Shown here: positions 26,735 to 34,982 of the stretch, piece after piece | Layout of the letters: each line of letters opens with the position of its first letter | Position numbering within the stretch: position 1 is the stretch's first letter | Assembly (NCBI GenBank): GCA_015056795.1 | Contig: SVFO01000006.1 | Span: 73,658-137,657, forward strand | Reading direction: 5' to 3' | Source: Lachnospiraceae bacterium | GTDB taxonomy: Bacteria; Bacillota; Clostridia; Lachnospirales; Lachnospiraceae | DNA: 64,000 nucleotides | Translations under genes and position numbers: made by a program | The notes under the pieces: model-generated | Seen by the model: the letters and a program-made list of their open reading frames with translations, nothing else | What the model was told of the DNA's origin: nothing | The model's database searches: none

Positions 26735-26980
26735 ATCATGTCCGCGATCATGACATAATCACGGGGCGCTAATTAAATCATTCGAGAGCCAATTTGATCA
26801 TTTACGTGGATGATAATTAAATTCCCTTTTTACATTTGTGTTCCTAACAGGCTTTTACTTTATATATTGGCGCTCAGCTTTCTGGGTATAACGAAATATT
26901 GATTTTTCACTGGAAGATTATGACAAATTCTCTATCGGACACAAAATCGTAAAAAGGGAGTAATTAAATTAGGGTTGAAA

Positions 26981-27154
26981 ATGATAAGAATTCATGTAGA
27001 TTATGCAGGGATGGGTGACTTTAAGCCCGGTATCGGCAGATGGGGAAAGGCGCTTTACTGGTATATAGACCTTGACGGGATTTTAGGCGACCAGTACAAT
27101 GAAATAAGATGTGTTAGTTCGCTTGAATCATGGAAAACAATGTCGGCATCTTAG
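26981..27154 (+). CDS. Small hypothetical ORF, 57 residues
   Basis: An open frame from ATG 26981 to TAG 27154 with a weak AGGG site. The product is acidic-aromatic, including KALYWYIDLDGILGDQYN, and no family was recognised. It may be the N-terminal remnant of a longer gene, since neighbours are broken too. The rest of the gap 26735-27238 shows only A/T-rich sequence and a short GATCATG repeat. Confidence 0.3.
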   Translation: MIRIHVDYAGMGDFKPGIGRWGKALYWYIDLDGILGDQYNEIRCVSSLESWKTMSAS

Positions 27155-27238
27155 TGAGGGGGTATGTTTTATTATGATTCCCGGGCAAAAGTGATTGGAA
27201 TTGTTTCGGACGGAAAACCTGCAGGAGGTGATAATGAC

Positions 27239-27715
27239 GTGTTGGGGACTACAGGCATAAGGATTATAAGCGTAGTAGAATCCACGGAAAAGCAGAGGAT
27301 TTCCAGGACGGTACTGGAAGCTCTTCCCGACTGGTTCGGAATCCCTGAATCCAGGGAACAGTATATAAAAGAAAGTGCTGAGCAGCGATTTTTTGCGGCG
27401 TATGATTCGGAAAAACCGATAGGTTTTCTTTGTCTTAAAGAGACTGGTAAAGAAACCGTTGAACTTTGTGTCATGGGAGTGCTGAAGGATTATCACAGAA
27501 AGGGCGTTGGAAGAAAACTGTTTGAACAGGCAAGAGAGAAGGCCAAGCAAGCGGGATATTCGTTTATGCAGGTTAAGACGGTTCAAATGGGTCGATATGC
27601 AGAGTATGATGCCACCAACCATTTTTATCTGTCCCTTGGATTTAAGGAGTTTGAAGTGTTCCCGACTTTGTGGGATGAGTGGAATCCTTGTCAGGTATAT
27701 GCTATGGCACTTTGA
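27239..27715 (+). CDS. GNAT family N-acetyltransferase
   Basis: Acetyl-CoA-dependent acetyltransferase of about 158 residues. GTG 27239 (or TTG 27242) is chosen because a perfect AGGAGGTGAT lies just upstream and because the paralogue at 38882 starts at the matching point; an in-frame ATG at 27164 would add 25 residues with a poorly spaced site. The acetyl-CoA motif is MGVLKDYHRKGVGRKLF, followed by VKTVQMGRY, then FYLSLGFKEFEVFPTLW and WNPCQVYAM at the end. The ending is typical of this GNAT subgroup. Its paralogue at 38882 is about 75% identical up to GFKEFE but has lost this ending. The substrate is unknown. Confidence 0.85.
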   Translation: MLGTTGIRIISVVESTEKQRISRTVLEALPDWFGIPESREQYIKESAEQRFFAAYDSEKPIGFLCLKETGKETVELCVMGVLKDYHRKGVGRKLFEQAREKAKQAGYSFMQVKTVQMGRYAEYDATNHFYLSLGFKEFEVFPTLWDEWNPCQVYAMAL

Positions 27716-27786
27716 TAACACTTTCATGATAATGTTTTGATTATGTTAGCGGATACGTCTCAAGCATTATTCCCATATTAACAAAT

Positions 27787-28000
27787 CCCGCTGTCGCCAG
27801 GAAGGTCAAAGAAGCAAACAAGGCAGTGAGAATCTCAAAACCATGAATCCCGCTGTCGCCAGGCAGGCAAAAGAAGCAAACAAGGCAGCGAGAATCTCAA
27901 AACCATGAATCCCGCTGTCGCCAGGCAGTTCAAAGAAGCAAACAAGGCAGCGAGAATTCCAAAACTGTAAATCCCGCTGTCGGCAGGCAAAAGGATCAGG
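27787..28000 (+). repeat. Second array of the 62-bp hairpin repeat, four units
   Basis: Units start with CGCTGTC at 27789, 27851, 27913 and 27975, a strict 62-base period; the fourth is cut short. Each full unit has CGCTGTCGCCAGG, then AAGAAGCAAACAAGGCAG and CGAGAAT, and CGCTG can pair with CAGCG. These four are closer to each other than to the nine units at 25289, so the arrays have evolved separately. They stand in the same orientation and flank the nuclease-like and GNAT genes. Confidence 0.88.
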
Positions 28001-28024
28001 ATCGACGGAAAATCAAGATAAGCA

Positions 28025-28061
28025 TGTCAAGGCTGCCCCGTGAAAGGGGGTTACCTTGACA
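28025..28061 (+). repeat. Inverted repeat, 37 bases
   Basis: TGTCAAGG (28025-28032) pairs perfectly with CCTTGACA (28054-28061); inside, CCCC (28036-28039) can pair with GGGG (28046-28049). No T-run follows at once. It sits right after the second repeat array. The stretch from here to 28249 shows no gene that can be supported. Confidence 0.6.
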
Positions 28062-28249
28062 CAAAAAATAGGATACGGGATAATACATATTATGGGTGCT
28101 CTCATGGGTTTCAGGCAGAATCGTGCAGGATCGGAATCGTGCAGAACCGTAATGCAAATAAGGAGCCTCGTAAATACTATAAAAAAACAAAGCATGACAT
28201 GGAAGAACTTATCAAGCATTGACTGGTGAATCAGGAAGGACGCTAAACT

Positions 28250-29113
28250 ATGAGAATAGCAGTACTGGCAGACATCCACAGTAATCATATTGCTCTGGAC
28301 GCGTGCGTGGAAGAAGCGACAAATCGCGACGCGGAGGAGTTCCTTTTTCTCGGAGATTATATCGGGGAACTGGCTTATCCTCAAAAGACGATGGAGAGCA
28401 TCCGCCGGATACGGGAAAGGATTCCCTGTTCATTCATTCGTGGCAATAAAGAAGACTATTGGATCAATCGCAAAAACGGAAAATACGGAGATTGGCAATG
28501 GAAAGACGGAAGCTCCGGTTCGGGAATGCTGAAATATGCCTTTGACCGGTTAGAGGGAAAAAACATTGAATGGTTTGAGCAGCTTCCCATCTCCAGAAGA
28601 ATGCAGTATCCGGAATTGCCTGAATTTGTTATCTGCCATGGTTCCCCGTGGAGAGCCAATGAGGATCTTCGTGAGGACTATGATTATATTGATGAATTGA
28701 CAAAAAAACTGGAAACGGAATTGACGATTTGCGGCCATTTTCACATTCAATGCCAGTATATGCGTCATGCAAAACGGATCGTAAACCCCGGATCCGTTGG
28801 CATTCCGCTGTTTTGTGAAGGCAAGGCCCAGTTCATGATGCTTGAAGGGATGGACGGACAGTGGAATCCGGAGTTTATATCAATTGCATATGACGTCGAA
28901 AGAGCAATCGGTGAAATGGACGAGGAAAGACTTTCTGAGCAGGCACCGGGATGGTATCGGGCAACGAAGGCAGTGCTAAAAGGAAAACGGATTTCACAAG
29001 CGATGGTTTTGGCAAAAGCCTGTGAGCTAATGGAAAAACATAGCGGAAAGAATGACTGGAAAAACATTCCTGAAGCATACTGGAACATGGCATGTGAAGA
29101 GTTGGGGATTTGA
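28250..29113 (+). CDS. Metallophosphoesterase (calcineurin-like)
   Basis: Cytoplasmic phosphoesterase of 287 residues. The metal-binding motifs appear in order: LADIHSN (Asp8, His10), FLGDYIG, RGNKED, CHGSPW, CGHFHIQ and NPGSVG. This is the two-metal calcineurin-like fold of the YfcE/MJ0936-like predicted phosphodiesterase group. About 100 C-terminal residues beyond the core are helical (MDEERLSEQAPGWYRATKAV), as in DNA-repair-like or uncharacterised COG0639/COG2129-type members. The start follows GGAAGGACGCTAAACT. Substrate unknown; it has no operon partners. Confidence 0.88.
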   Translation: MRIAVLADIHSNHIALDACVEEATNRDAEEFLFLGDYIGELAYPQKTMESIRRIRERIPCSFIRGNKEDYWINRKNGKYGDWQWKDGSSGSGMLKYAFDRLEGKNIEWFEQLPISRRMQYPELPEFVICHGSPWRANEDLREDYDYIDELTKKLETELTICGHFHIQCQYMRHAKRIVNPGSVGIPLFCEGKAQFMMLEGMDGQWNPEFISIAYDVERAIGEMDEERLSEQAPGWYRATKAVLKGKRISQAMVLAKACELMEKHSGKNDWKNIPEAYWNMACEELGI

Positions 29114-29270
29114 GAGAAAACATACACCAGGGGTAGCCCACGTAAAGAGACCAAAGATATGGACTGACAGAGCGGAGATAAAAAAGAATTATGTTGTTTT
29201 ATTCATGGGTGTTTGCTAACGGATTGAGATAAATCCTTCTGCTAAAAAACAAAACTAAGGAATAAATAGA

Positions 29271-30038
29271 ATGACTGATTTTACTACTATCACAGCCTGT
29301 GGAGAGTGCTGTGTTGGATGTTCGAAAAAGAAAGATGGATCTTGCCCAGGGTGCATCGTGGCAGATGGGAGAGTTCCGGAGTGGGCCGGGTCGGGGATGT
29401 GCAAGGTGCATGCCTGCTGCAAAGAGCATGATGTCAGGTTCTGTGGCCTGTGTAGCGAGTTCCCGTGCGACAAGCTTCCTCAGATGATCTCCTGGAATCC
29501 GGAGATTATTAAGCACCTTTCTGCCTTTAGGGATGAGTATATTTGTAGAAGTCTGTCCGATAAATATGCGGTTAGAAGATTATCTGAGGCGGATATACCT
29601 AAGGTCCTTTTTCTTTGTGATAAGAATACACTCTATTATCAGTATTGTCCGCCGTTTGTATCAGAGCAGAGCATCCGCGACGATATGAATGCTCTTCCGC
29701 CCGGAAAGACTATGACCGATAAGTATTATGTTGGATATTATGATGAAGATCGACTCATAGCAGTTATGGACCTGATCATGGCCTTTCCAAACAAAACTAC
29801 AGCATTTATCGGCTTTTTTATGACAGAAGCAGATGCACAGAGGAAAGGGTTAGGAAGTGCTCTTATTACAGAACTGTGCAATGCTATGTCTGGTATCGGT
29901 ATTAAAGAAGTTCGGCTTGGATGGGTTAAGGGTAATCCTCAGGCGGAACATTTCTGGAAAAAGAATGGATTTGTTGAAACCGGTGCAACCAGTGAGAGCG
30001 AAGAATATACAGTTGTTGTAGCCCGAAGAGGATTATAG
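29271..30038 (+). CDS. DUF3795 domain fused to GNAT acetyltransferase
   Basis: Protein of 255 residues with two parts. Residues 1-90 are a Cys-rich DUF3795 domain (ACGECCVGCSKKKDGSCPGC, then HACCKEHDVRFCGLC and FPCDKL), probably binding zinc or iron. Residues 100-255 form a GNAT domain with AVRRLSEADI, IAVMDLIMAFPNKTTAFIG, the acetyl-CoA loop AQRKGLGSALI and AEHFWKKNGF near the end. A degenerate copy of the GNAT half lies at 38556-38881. Such fusions occur in Clostridia and Methanogens; the substrate is unknown. The start follows a weak AAGGAATAA site. Confidence 0.85.
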   Translation: MTDFTTITACGECCVGCSKKKDGSCPGCIVADGRVPEWAGSGMCKVHACCKEHDVRFCGLCSEFPCDKLPQMISWNPEIIKHLSAFRDEYICRSLSDKYAVRRLSEADIPKVLFLCDKNTLYYQYCPPFVSEQSIRDDMNALPPGKTMTDKYYVGYYDEDRLIAVMDLIMAFPNKTTAFIGFFMTEADAQRKGLGSALITELCNAMSGIGIKEVRLGWVKGNPQAEHFWKKNGFVETGATSESEEYTVVVARRGL

Positions 30039-30253
30039 CAAAATGATTCGAGGAGGAAAACGATAGAACTGCGATAATTGAATATTCTTTTATTTATCAC
30101 TTCAGTTACAGTTGCTTCAGTTTTTTCGCCAGTAGTGTAGGATACAAAATCGAATACACTCCTTGTACATGCAATAATTAGAATCAAAATTATAAAAAAA
30201 CTATATAACTTCAAGGAGTTTCTCTTAATCCAGCTATCTTCACTATTACTCAT
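29939..30253 (-). pseudogene. 3'-truncated small membrane protein gene (DUF3592-like start)
   Basis: A strong GGAGGTTTGAA site precedes the minus-strand ATG at 30253. The first 55 residues look real: a polar start, one transmembrane helix (SFFIILILIIACTRSVF), then TTGEKTEATVTEVIN, which resembles the opening of DUF3592-type exported domains. After that the frame continues without family character and runs into the antisense of the GNAT gene end, so the true 3' part is probably lost. The rest of the gap to 30545 is A/T-rich, with a hairpin at 30451. Confidence 0.45.
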
Positions 30254-30450
30254 TTCAAACCTCCAATCACCATAGTTAGCTAAAGTGCGAATTATTTCTT
30301 GTATAATATGAATATAATACTAAGAGGTCTGTAAATCTTTGTCAGTTTTTTAATTGTTTTTATATTTCACACGGAAGTAGGGCATATTGAGGTAATTTTA
30401 TGTTATGGTATGTTCATTATCTTTACGCAACTAAATATAACATAAGATAT

Positions 30451-30486
30451 AAGGAAATGTTTACTTTACTTGGTAGACATTTCCTT
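30451..30486 (+). terminator. Hairpin upstream of acyltransferase gene, weak terminator
   Basis: AAGGAAATGT (30451-30460) pairs perfectly with ACATTTCCTT (30477-30486) around a 16-base loop, followed by ATTTGTTTG. The T-run is interrupted. It may end a short upstream transcript or act in the leader of the gene at 30546. Confidence 0.4.
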
Positions 30487-30545
30487 ATTTGTTTGTAAAA
30501 TATTATTAACAAAATGTTAATAATTATTGCAAAGGCGGGATGTTT

Positions 30546-31652
30546 ATGAGAAAGTATTACTTAGACAACATTAGATGGATTACAGTTGTGATCGTTGTTA
30601 TATACCATGTATTTTATATGTACAATGCCGAAGGTATTCTGGGAGGAATTGGTCAGATTACCAATCTGACTGTTCAGCCGTACGATATCTTCATGTATCT
30701 TGTATATCCATGGTTTATGCCGGTGCTATTTTTAGTGGCAGGTATAAGCTCAAGACTGTATCTGGATAAGCATACGAATAAGGAATTTATAAAGAGCAGA
30801 ACAACTAAGCTTCTTGTTCCTTCCACAATCGGACTTTTCGTATTTCAGTTTATACAGGGATATGTAAGTATGCATCTGTCTGATGGAGCAGCTGAACTAG
30901 TATCTATGGGCGTTCCTAAGTTTGTTATCTACCTTATTATGGTCGCATCAGGAAGTGGAGTACTATGGTTCGTTCATCTTCTTTGGATATATAGCGTGGT
31001 GCTTGTGCTTGTAAGAAAGATAGAGAAGGGAAAACTTCTTGAGGCTGGTTCTAAGACACCGCTTTGGCTGATAGTTCTTTTCTTCTTCCCTATCTGGGGA
31101 GCTGCGCAGATACTTAATGCACCCATTATTGCGGTATATAGAGTTGCTTTATATTTTGTATTCTTCATGCTGGGCTACTATGTATTTTCAAATGAAGAAG
31201 TAATGGATAAGTTGAAGAAGTATGCAGTGGCGTGTATCTTGATCGGAGTAGCGCTCTCCATTACATTTGCAGTATTTAACTTCATCCTTCGTGGTGGAAC
31301 TAATTATGCTGATAAGCCGGTCAATAGGGGACCACTCTACGCAGCATGTGCATATTTTGGTTCTCTTGCAATGCTTTCAGGTATGGCAAGATTTGGAGAC
31401 TTTAGTAACGGCTTTACAAAGTGGATGAGTAGTCATAGCTTTGGACTCTACGTATTCCATTATCTTGGAATATCTACTGTTGCACTTGTTTTCGCAAAGA
31501 ATGCTATTCTGCCTGCGCCTCTTTGCTACCTTCTTAGTCTAGTGGCAGGATTTGCATTCGGATACGGATTATATGCAATCATCAGTAGGATTCCATTCTT
31601 CAGATGGGCAGTACTAGGAATCAGTAAGAAGAAGGTTCAGAATAGGGAGTAA
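30546..31652 (+). CDS. Acyltransferase family 3 membrane protein
   Basis: Polytopic membrane acyltransferase of 368 residues. ATG 30546 is chosen because GGCGGG is well spaced from it; ATG 30540 abuts that site. The N-terminus RKYYLDNIRWITVVIVVIY with a His in the next helix (YHVFYMYNA) is the classic start of acyltransferase-3 proteins, which transfer acyl groups to surface glycans or other acceptors. About ten hydrophobic segments are visible. The next gene (DUF998) follows after seven bases, and a regulator and an S41 peptidase come after it, so the four may be one operon. The acceptor is unknown. Confidence 0.88.
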   Translation: MRKYYLDNIRWITVVIVVIYHVFYMYNAEGILGGIGQITNLTVQPYDIFMYLVYPWFMPVLFLVAGISSRLYLDKHTNKEFIKSRTTKLLVPSTIGLFVFQFIQGYVSMHLSDGAAELVSMGVPKFVIYLIMVASGSGVLWFVHLLWIYSVVLVLVRKIEKGKLLEAGSKTPLWLIVLFFFPIWGAAQILNAPIIAVYRVALYFVFFMLGYYVFSNEEVMDKLKKYAVACILIGVALSITFAVFNFILRGGTNYADKPVNRGPLYAACAYFGSLAMLSGMARFGDFSNGFTKWMSSHSFGLYVFHYLGISTVALVFAKNAILPAPLCYLLSLVAGFAFGYGLYAIISRIPFFRWAVLGISKKKVQNRE

Positions 31653-31659
31653 TCTGTGA

Positions 31660-32316
31660 ATGAAAGAAATGTTGTTTGACAGATTAGATAGATTTGGTTG
31701 GTATGCTCTTCTTATGGCAATGGCTGGAGATGTTCTGATTTCATGGATATTACCTGTATTTTATAAAGATTATAGTTGCCTCAAGTTTTCTATAAGTGCA
31801 CTTGGAAATCCACAGTCTCCGGTACGGATTCCATTTAATATATGGATGCTGGTTGAAGGAATACTTTTTCTTTTAAGTCAGCCTGTTTTATATAAGTGTT
31901 TTCATGACACTTCGCATGGATTAACAAATGTGTTGATTGCATTTACGGCTATATTTGCTATAGGGGCTTGTATTTTTACCTGTTTCTTTAGCGTAAATGA
32001 ATCTAAAGATATTGTAACAGTGGCATCAAAGATTCATGGTTTTGGTTCAGTGCTGGGGTTTATGTTGTTTCTTTTTGTTCCACTTATTGTTGCGATTCTT
32101 TCTTTCAAAGAAAACGATGTGACAGTTGGAATTATTAGTATTATTAGTTTTGTGGTTTCGTTCTTTTTCTTTGTTCTGTTTGTTATGGCGGACAAACCTG
32201 AGTTTTCAAACACTAGATTAGGAAATGAAGGACTATGGCAGAGACTTAATCTGGTTTTTATGTATGTTCCGCTAATAATCGTTGCTATAAAGAATATTAT
32301 GTCAGGGATGAAATAG
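31660..32316 (+). CDS. DUF998-family membrane protein
   Basis: Membrane protein of 218 residues with six hydrophobic segments. The first loop reads SISALGNPQSPVRIPFNIWM and later SKIHGFGSVLGFMLF, both characteristic of DUF998 proteins (S-x-LG-x-P, then H-x-x-G). The family has no settled biochemical role. It begins seven bases after the acyltransferase stop with GAATCTGTGA upstream, so it is probably translated by coupling. Confidence 0.8.
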   Translation: MKEMLFDRLDRFGWYALLMAMAGDVLISWILPVFYKDYSCLKFSISALGNPQSPVRIPFNIWMLVEGILFLLSQPVLYKCFHDTSHGLTNVLIAFTAIFAIGACIFTCFFSVNESKDIVTVASKIHGFGSVLGFMLFLFVPLIVAILSFKENDVTVGIISIISFVVSFFFFVLFVMADKPEFSNTRLGNEGLWQRLNLVFMYVPLIIVAIKNIMSGMK

Positions 32317-32346
32317 AAGAATAGTAGAGTATATAGGAGTAAATAT

Positions 32347-32772
32347 ATGTTTAATGAAAATATTGTTCGACTTAGAAAGTTAAATCAGATGACACAGGAG
32401 GATATAGCTGAGGCGGTTGGTGTATCCAGACAAGCAGTTGCCAAGTGGGAAAGCGGTGAAACAATTCCTGATCTAGAGAAATGTAAGCTACTGGCTGAGC
32501 TCTTCGGTGTGTCTCTTGATGATCTGGCAAACTATGAACCAGAGGATAATATGGGACTGGATGTTCCTCCGAAGGGGAAGCATCTCTTTGGAATGGTTAC
32601 AGTTGGCGATAAGGGACAGATAGTCATACCTGCAAGGGCTAGGAAACTTTTTGATATATTACCCGGTGACCAACTGGTTGTATTAGGTGATGAGTCTCAG
32701 GGGATGGCTATCATAAAAGCAAAGGATTTCCTTAATATGGCAAATATGATAAGGAATGCTGTAAAAAAATAA
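32347..32772 (+). CDS. XRE-family regulator with AbrB-like C-terminal domain
   Basis: DNA-binding protein of 141 residues with two DNA-binding modules. Residues 3-60 are a Cro/C1 helix-turn-helix (MTQEDIAEAVGVSRQAVAKWE). Residues 83-130 are a SpoVT/AbrB swapped hairpin (VGDKGQIVIPARARKLFDI, then GDQLVVLGDE). Proteins of this build are usual in Lachnospiraceae, next to transport or membrane genes they control. It lies 30 bases after the DUF998 gene and 14 before the S41 peptidase, so it may autoregulate this operon. Confidence 0.88.
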   Translation: MFNENIVRLRKLNQMTQEDIAEAVGVSRQAVAKWESGETIPDLEKCKLLAELFGVSLDDLANYEPEDNMGLDVPPKGKHLFGMVTVGDKGQIVIPARARKLFDILPGDQLVVLGDESQGMAIIKAKDFLNMANMIRNAVKK

Positions 32773-32786
32773 AAGGGTTAACTACT

Positions 32787-34268
32787 ATGAATAGATTTAA
32801 AAAGGTTGGCGCTGTTGTTCTTATTATAATTATTAATATTTTGGTGCTTGGTATAATTCCACTGAATGTACTGCTGATATGGAAGGATTTTCCACAGTGG
32901 ATTATGATAATCGCTTCAGTTGTGGATATAGCGATTGTTTTGCTTTTAGCTAGGAAGACATTTTCTGGGAAAGCAGCAAAGATAATTGCAGTAACTATTA
33001 CGTGTGTTTTTACAGTTATTTGTGTACTTTTTGCATATGCCTGCCCGTACTGGAATAGTGATGGCCACAAGTCAGACAGGCCGATTCATTACTATGAGAA
33101 TTCGGATCTTACAAAGAAAGAGGCACTGGATGATCTTGAGGAGGTCATGGACTACCTGAGAAAGTATCATATATCTTTCACAGATGGACTAACAACTGAG
33201 GTTCAGGCAAAGTATGAGGAAGTCAGGGCTGATTTTGAGTCAAAGGATACAGTCAAGAGAATAGAGTTAATTCGTGGCGTAAGAAGTATACTGCATGAGA
33301 TAAATGATGCACATACATCATTTAATTCGTGGGATCCTTTATTACTATCGGATGATCTTGAGATGATGAGTAAAGGCTATTGCATTTATTCGGTAAATGG
33401 AATGACAGAAGATAAACTGAAGGAACTCGTAGAGCCTTATTTTTCTTACGAAACACCGCGCTTCATTAGTGTAAATATGGAAAACTTGTTCTATCTGGAT
33501 CTATGTGGCGTTGAGGCGCCTTATGAGGTTGTTTGGAAGAACGAGGATGGAGATGAGGAATCCCGAACTTATAGCCGTGAGGACTTTATAACTGCTGATG
33601 AATACTATAATCTTCAGGATAAGTACCTTCCATCAGATAATAGTAATGATGATTATGTATATTATGAGATAGACGAAGAAAAGAGTCTTGCTATACTTAC
33701 GCTAAAACATTGCTGGACAAGTGATCACTACAGGGATGTGCTTCGTGAAATGTTTACAGAGATAAACACGAAAAAGATTAAAAATCTTGCAATTGATCTA
33801 AGAGGTAATGGCGGTGGCGACACATATGTTGTAAATGAACTGTTTAAGTACCTTCCGATAGACGAATATTATCAGGTAGACGACTTTAGAAAAATAAGGT
33901 GGAACTATATAACATTTGATTTTGATCAAGGTGGTAAAACTAAGAATAAGAGAGTTGCAGAGCTTGAGTTTGATGGAAATCTGTATGTGCTCACAGATGA
34001 AGGGTCATTTTCGGCAGCCATGATTTTTACTGAAATGATAGTAGACAATGGCCTCGGGAAGGTAATTGGAGAGTCGCCTGCGGAGTCCTGTAACTCCTGC
34101 GGCGAGATTACGCAGTTCTATTTCGAGGATATCGGAATGTGGCTTTCGGTGTCAACCGACTACAGCACTCGAATAGATGCATCGAAAGGAGATTATATCG
34201 AATCTGATTATCCTTGCAAAGGGGAAAAAGCAATTGAAATGTTATATGGTATTGTCAGCGAAAACTAA
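32787..34268 (+). CDS. S41-family peptidase with membrane-anchored N-terminus
   Basis: Extracytoplasmic serine peptidase of 493 residues. Three hydrophobic segments in residues 5-90 anchor it; the rest is outside. Residues 110-200 are helical (ALDDLEEVMDYLRKYHISF). The core shows IKNLAIDLRGNGGG near residue 340 and TDEGSFSAAMIF near residue 405, where Ser of SFSAA is the likely nucleophile of the Ser-Lys type S41 fold (Tsp/CtpA). No PDZ domain is obvious. The gene closes the acyltransferase/DUF998/XRE-AbrB cluster. The substrate is unknown. Confidence 0.82.
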   Translation: MNRFKKVGAVVLIIIINILVLGIIPLNVLLIWKDFPQWIMIIASVVDIAIVLLLARKTFSGKAAKIIAVTITCVFTVICVLFAYACPYWNSDGHKSDRPIHYYENSDLTKKEALDDLEEVMDYLRKYHISFTDGLTTEVQAKYEEVRADFESKDTVKRIELIRGVRSILHEINDAHTSFNSWDPLLLSDDLEMMSKGYCIYSVNGMTEDKLKELVEPYFSYETPRFISVNMENLFYLDLCGVEAPYEVVWKNEDGDEESRTYSREDFITADEYYNLQDKYLPSDNSNDDYVYYEIDEEKSLAILTLKHCWTSDHYRDVLREMFTEINTKKIKNLAIDLRGNGGGDTYVVNELFKYLPIDEYYQVDDFRKIRWNYITFDFDQGGKTKNKRVAELEFDGNLYVLTDEGSFSAAMIFTEMIVDNGLGKVIGESPAESCNSCGEITQFYFEDIGMWLSVSTDYSTRIDASKGDYIESDYPCKGEKAIEMLYGIVSEN

Positions 34269-34302
34269 TGCTGCAGGGAGGTATTATGATAGCGGATATC
34301 TC

Positions 34303-34722
34303 TTATATAAGTGCACACGATTTTAATATGAAGACCCATAAGGTGAGTGTTACAGAGGATAACAGAGTCGTTATCACGACAACATTAGAAGTAAGTACCT
34401 CATCATTCTGCATAGCTTTTGCCATTATGTAGCAGGTTACAGTTGTTGGAGAAGCCAGCATTATCAGAATAGCAACCAGCTCTGAACCTGCAAAACCAAG
34501 CTTTACAGCTATAGGGATAAATAATGCTGGAAGTGCTATTAGTTTTATTGCAGAAGCAATCACAGCAGGCTTTAGTCTTGTCAGTGCAACCTTAAAAACA
34601 TACTTGTTAGTTACATTTACAAACTCTTCATTTATCAGATGAAGCTTTTTAAGAATATAACCAAGAAGTATGACCAGAAAAACAGGTATTGTTGCATTTA
34701 AACTAAAGATAAAATTTTCCAT
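34303..34722 (-). pseudogene. AEC-family transporter with large internal deletion
   Basis: Minus-strand frame of 139 residues from ATG 34722. Residues 1-47 match the start of an auxin-efflux-carrier (AEC) transporter (NATIPVFLVILLGYILKKL). The following part matches the family's last 90 residues (ASAIKLIALPALFIPIAV, then ASPTTVTCYIMAKAMQND). The normal length is about 300 residues, so roughly 170 internal residues are missing, with the frame kept. The joint is near 34580. It cannot form a full transporter. The longer in-frame start at 34824 has no ribosome site. Confidence 0.75.
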
Positions 34723-34827
34723 AACGTTCTGTATTTTACATGAACGGATAATCAGAGTCAATTTCAAATATGTCACAACAGTTTTTAATGCTAAAATAAT
34801 AAAAAGATACATTTTTGGCGACAATAT

Positions 34828-34860
34828 ACATCGGGACTATGGCTATGCCATAGTCCCGAT
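34828..34860 (+). repeat. Perfect 33-base palindromic hairpin
   Basis: A 15-base arm beginning CATCGGGACT (34828-34842) pairs perfectly with 34846-34860 around a TAT loop. No T-run follows. It stands between the broken AEC gene and the gene at 34983. Confidence 0.8.
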
Positions 34861-34915
34861 GAGCATAGCCCGAATGAATAAGGAACTAACTGTAACCAGG
34901 TCTGAACAATTACAT

Positions 34916-34944
34916 TTGAATCGGTGTATGTGATGTAGTAAAAT
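34916..34944 (+). promoter_or_regulatory. Candidate promoter of the gene at 34983
   Basis: TTGAAT (34916-34921) and TAAAAT (34939-34944) are 17 bases apart. The start codon lies 38 bases after the -10 with AAAGGATGTG between. Confidence 0.5.
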
Positions 34945-34982
34945 ATGTCAATAAAAATAATGTCAAGAAAGGATGTGAAAAC

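Noticed and set aside
27164-27238. N-terminal extension of the GNAT gene from ATG 27164
   Set aside because: The ribosome site there is badly spaced, while a perfect AGGAGGTGAT precedes GTG 27239, and the paralogue at 38882 starts at the matching position.
25289-28000. CRISPR array
   Set aside because: The whole 62-bp unit is repeated without unique spacers, and no cas gene is present.
28040-28222. A 60-codon frame starting inside the inverted repeat at 28025
   Set aside because: The start lies in a hairpin loop with no ribosome site and the sequence matches no family; only the basic end looks protein-like, which is too little.
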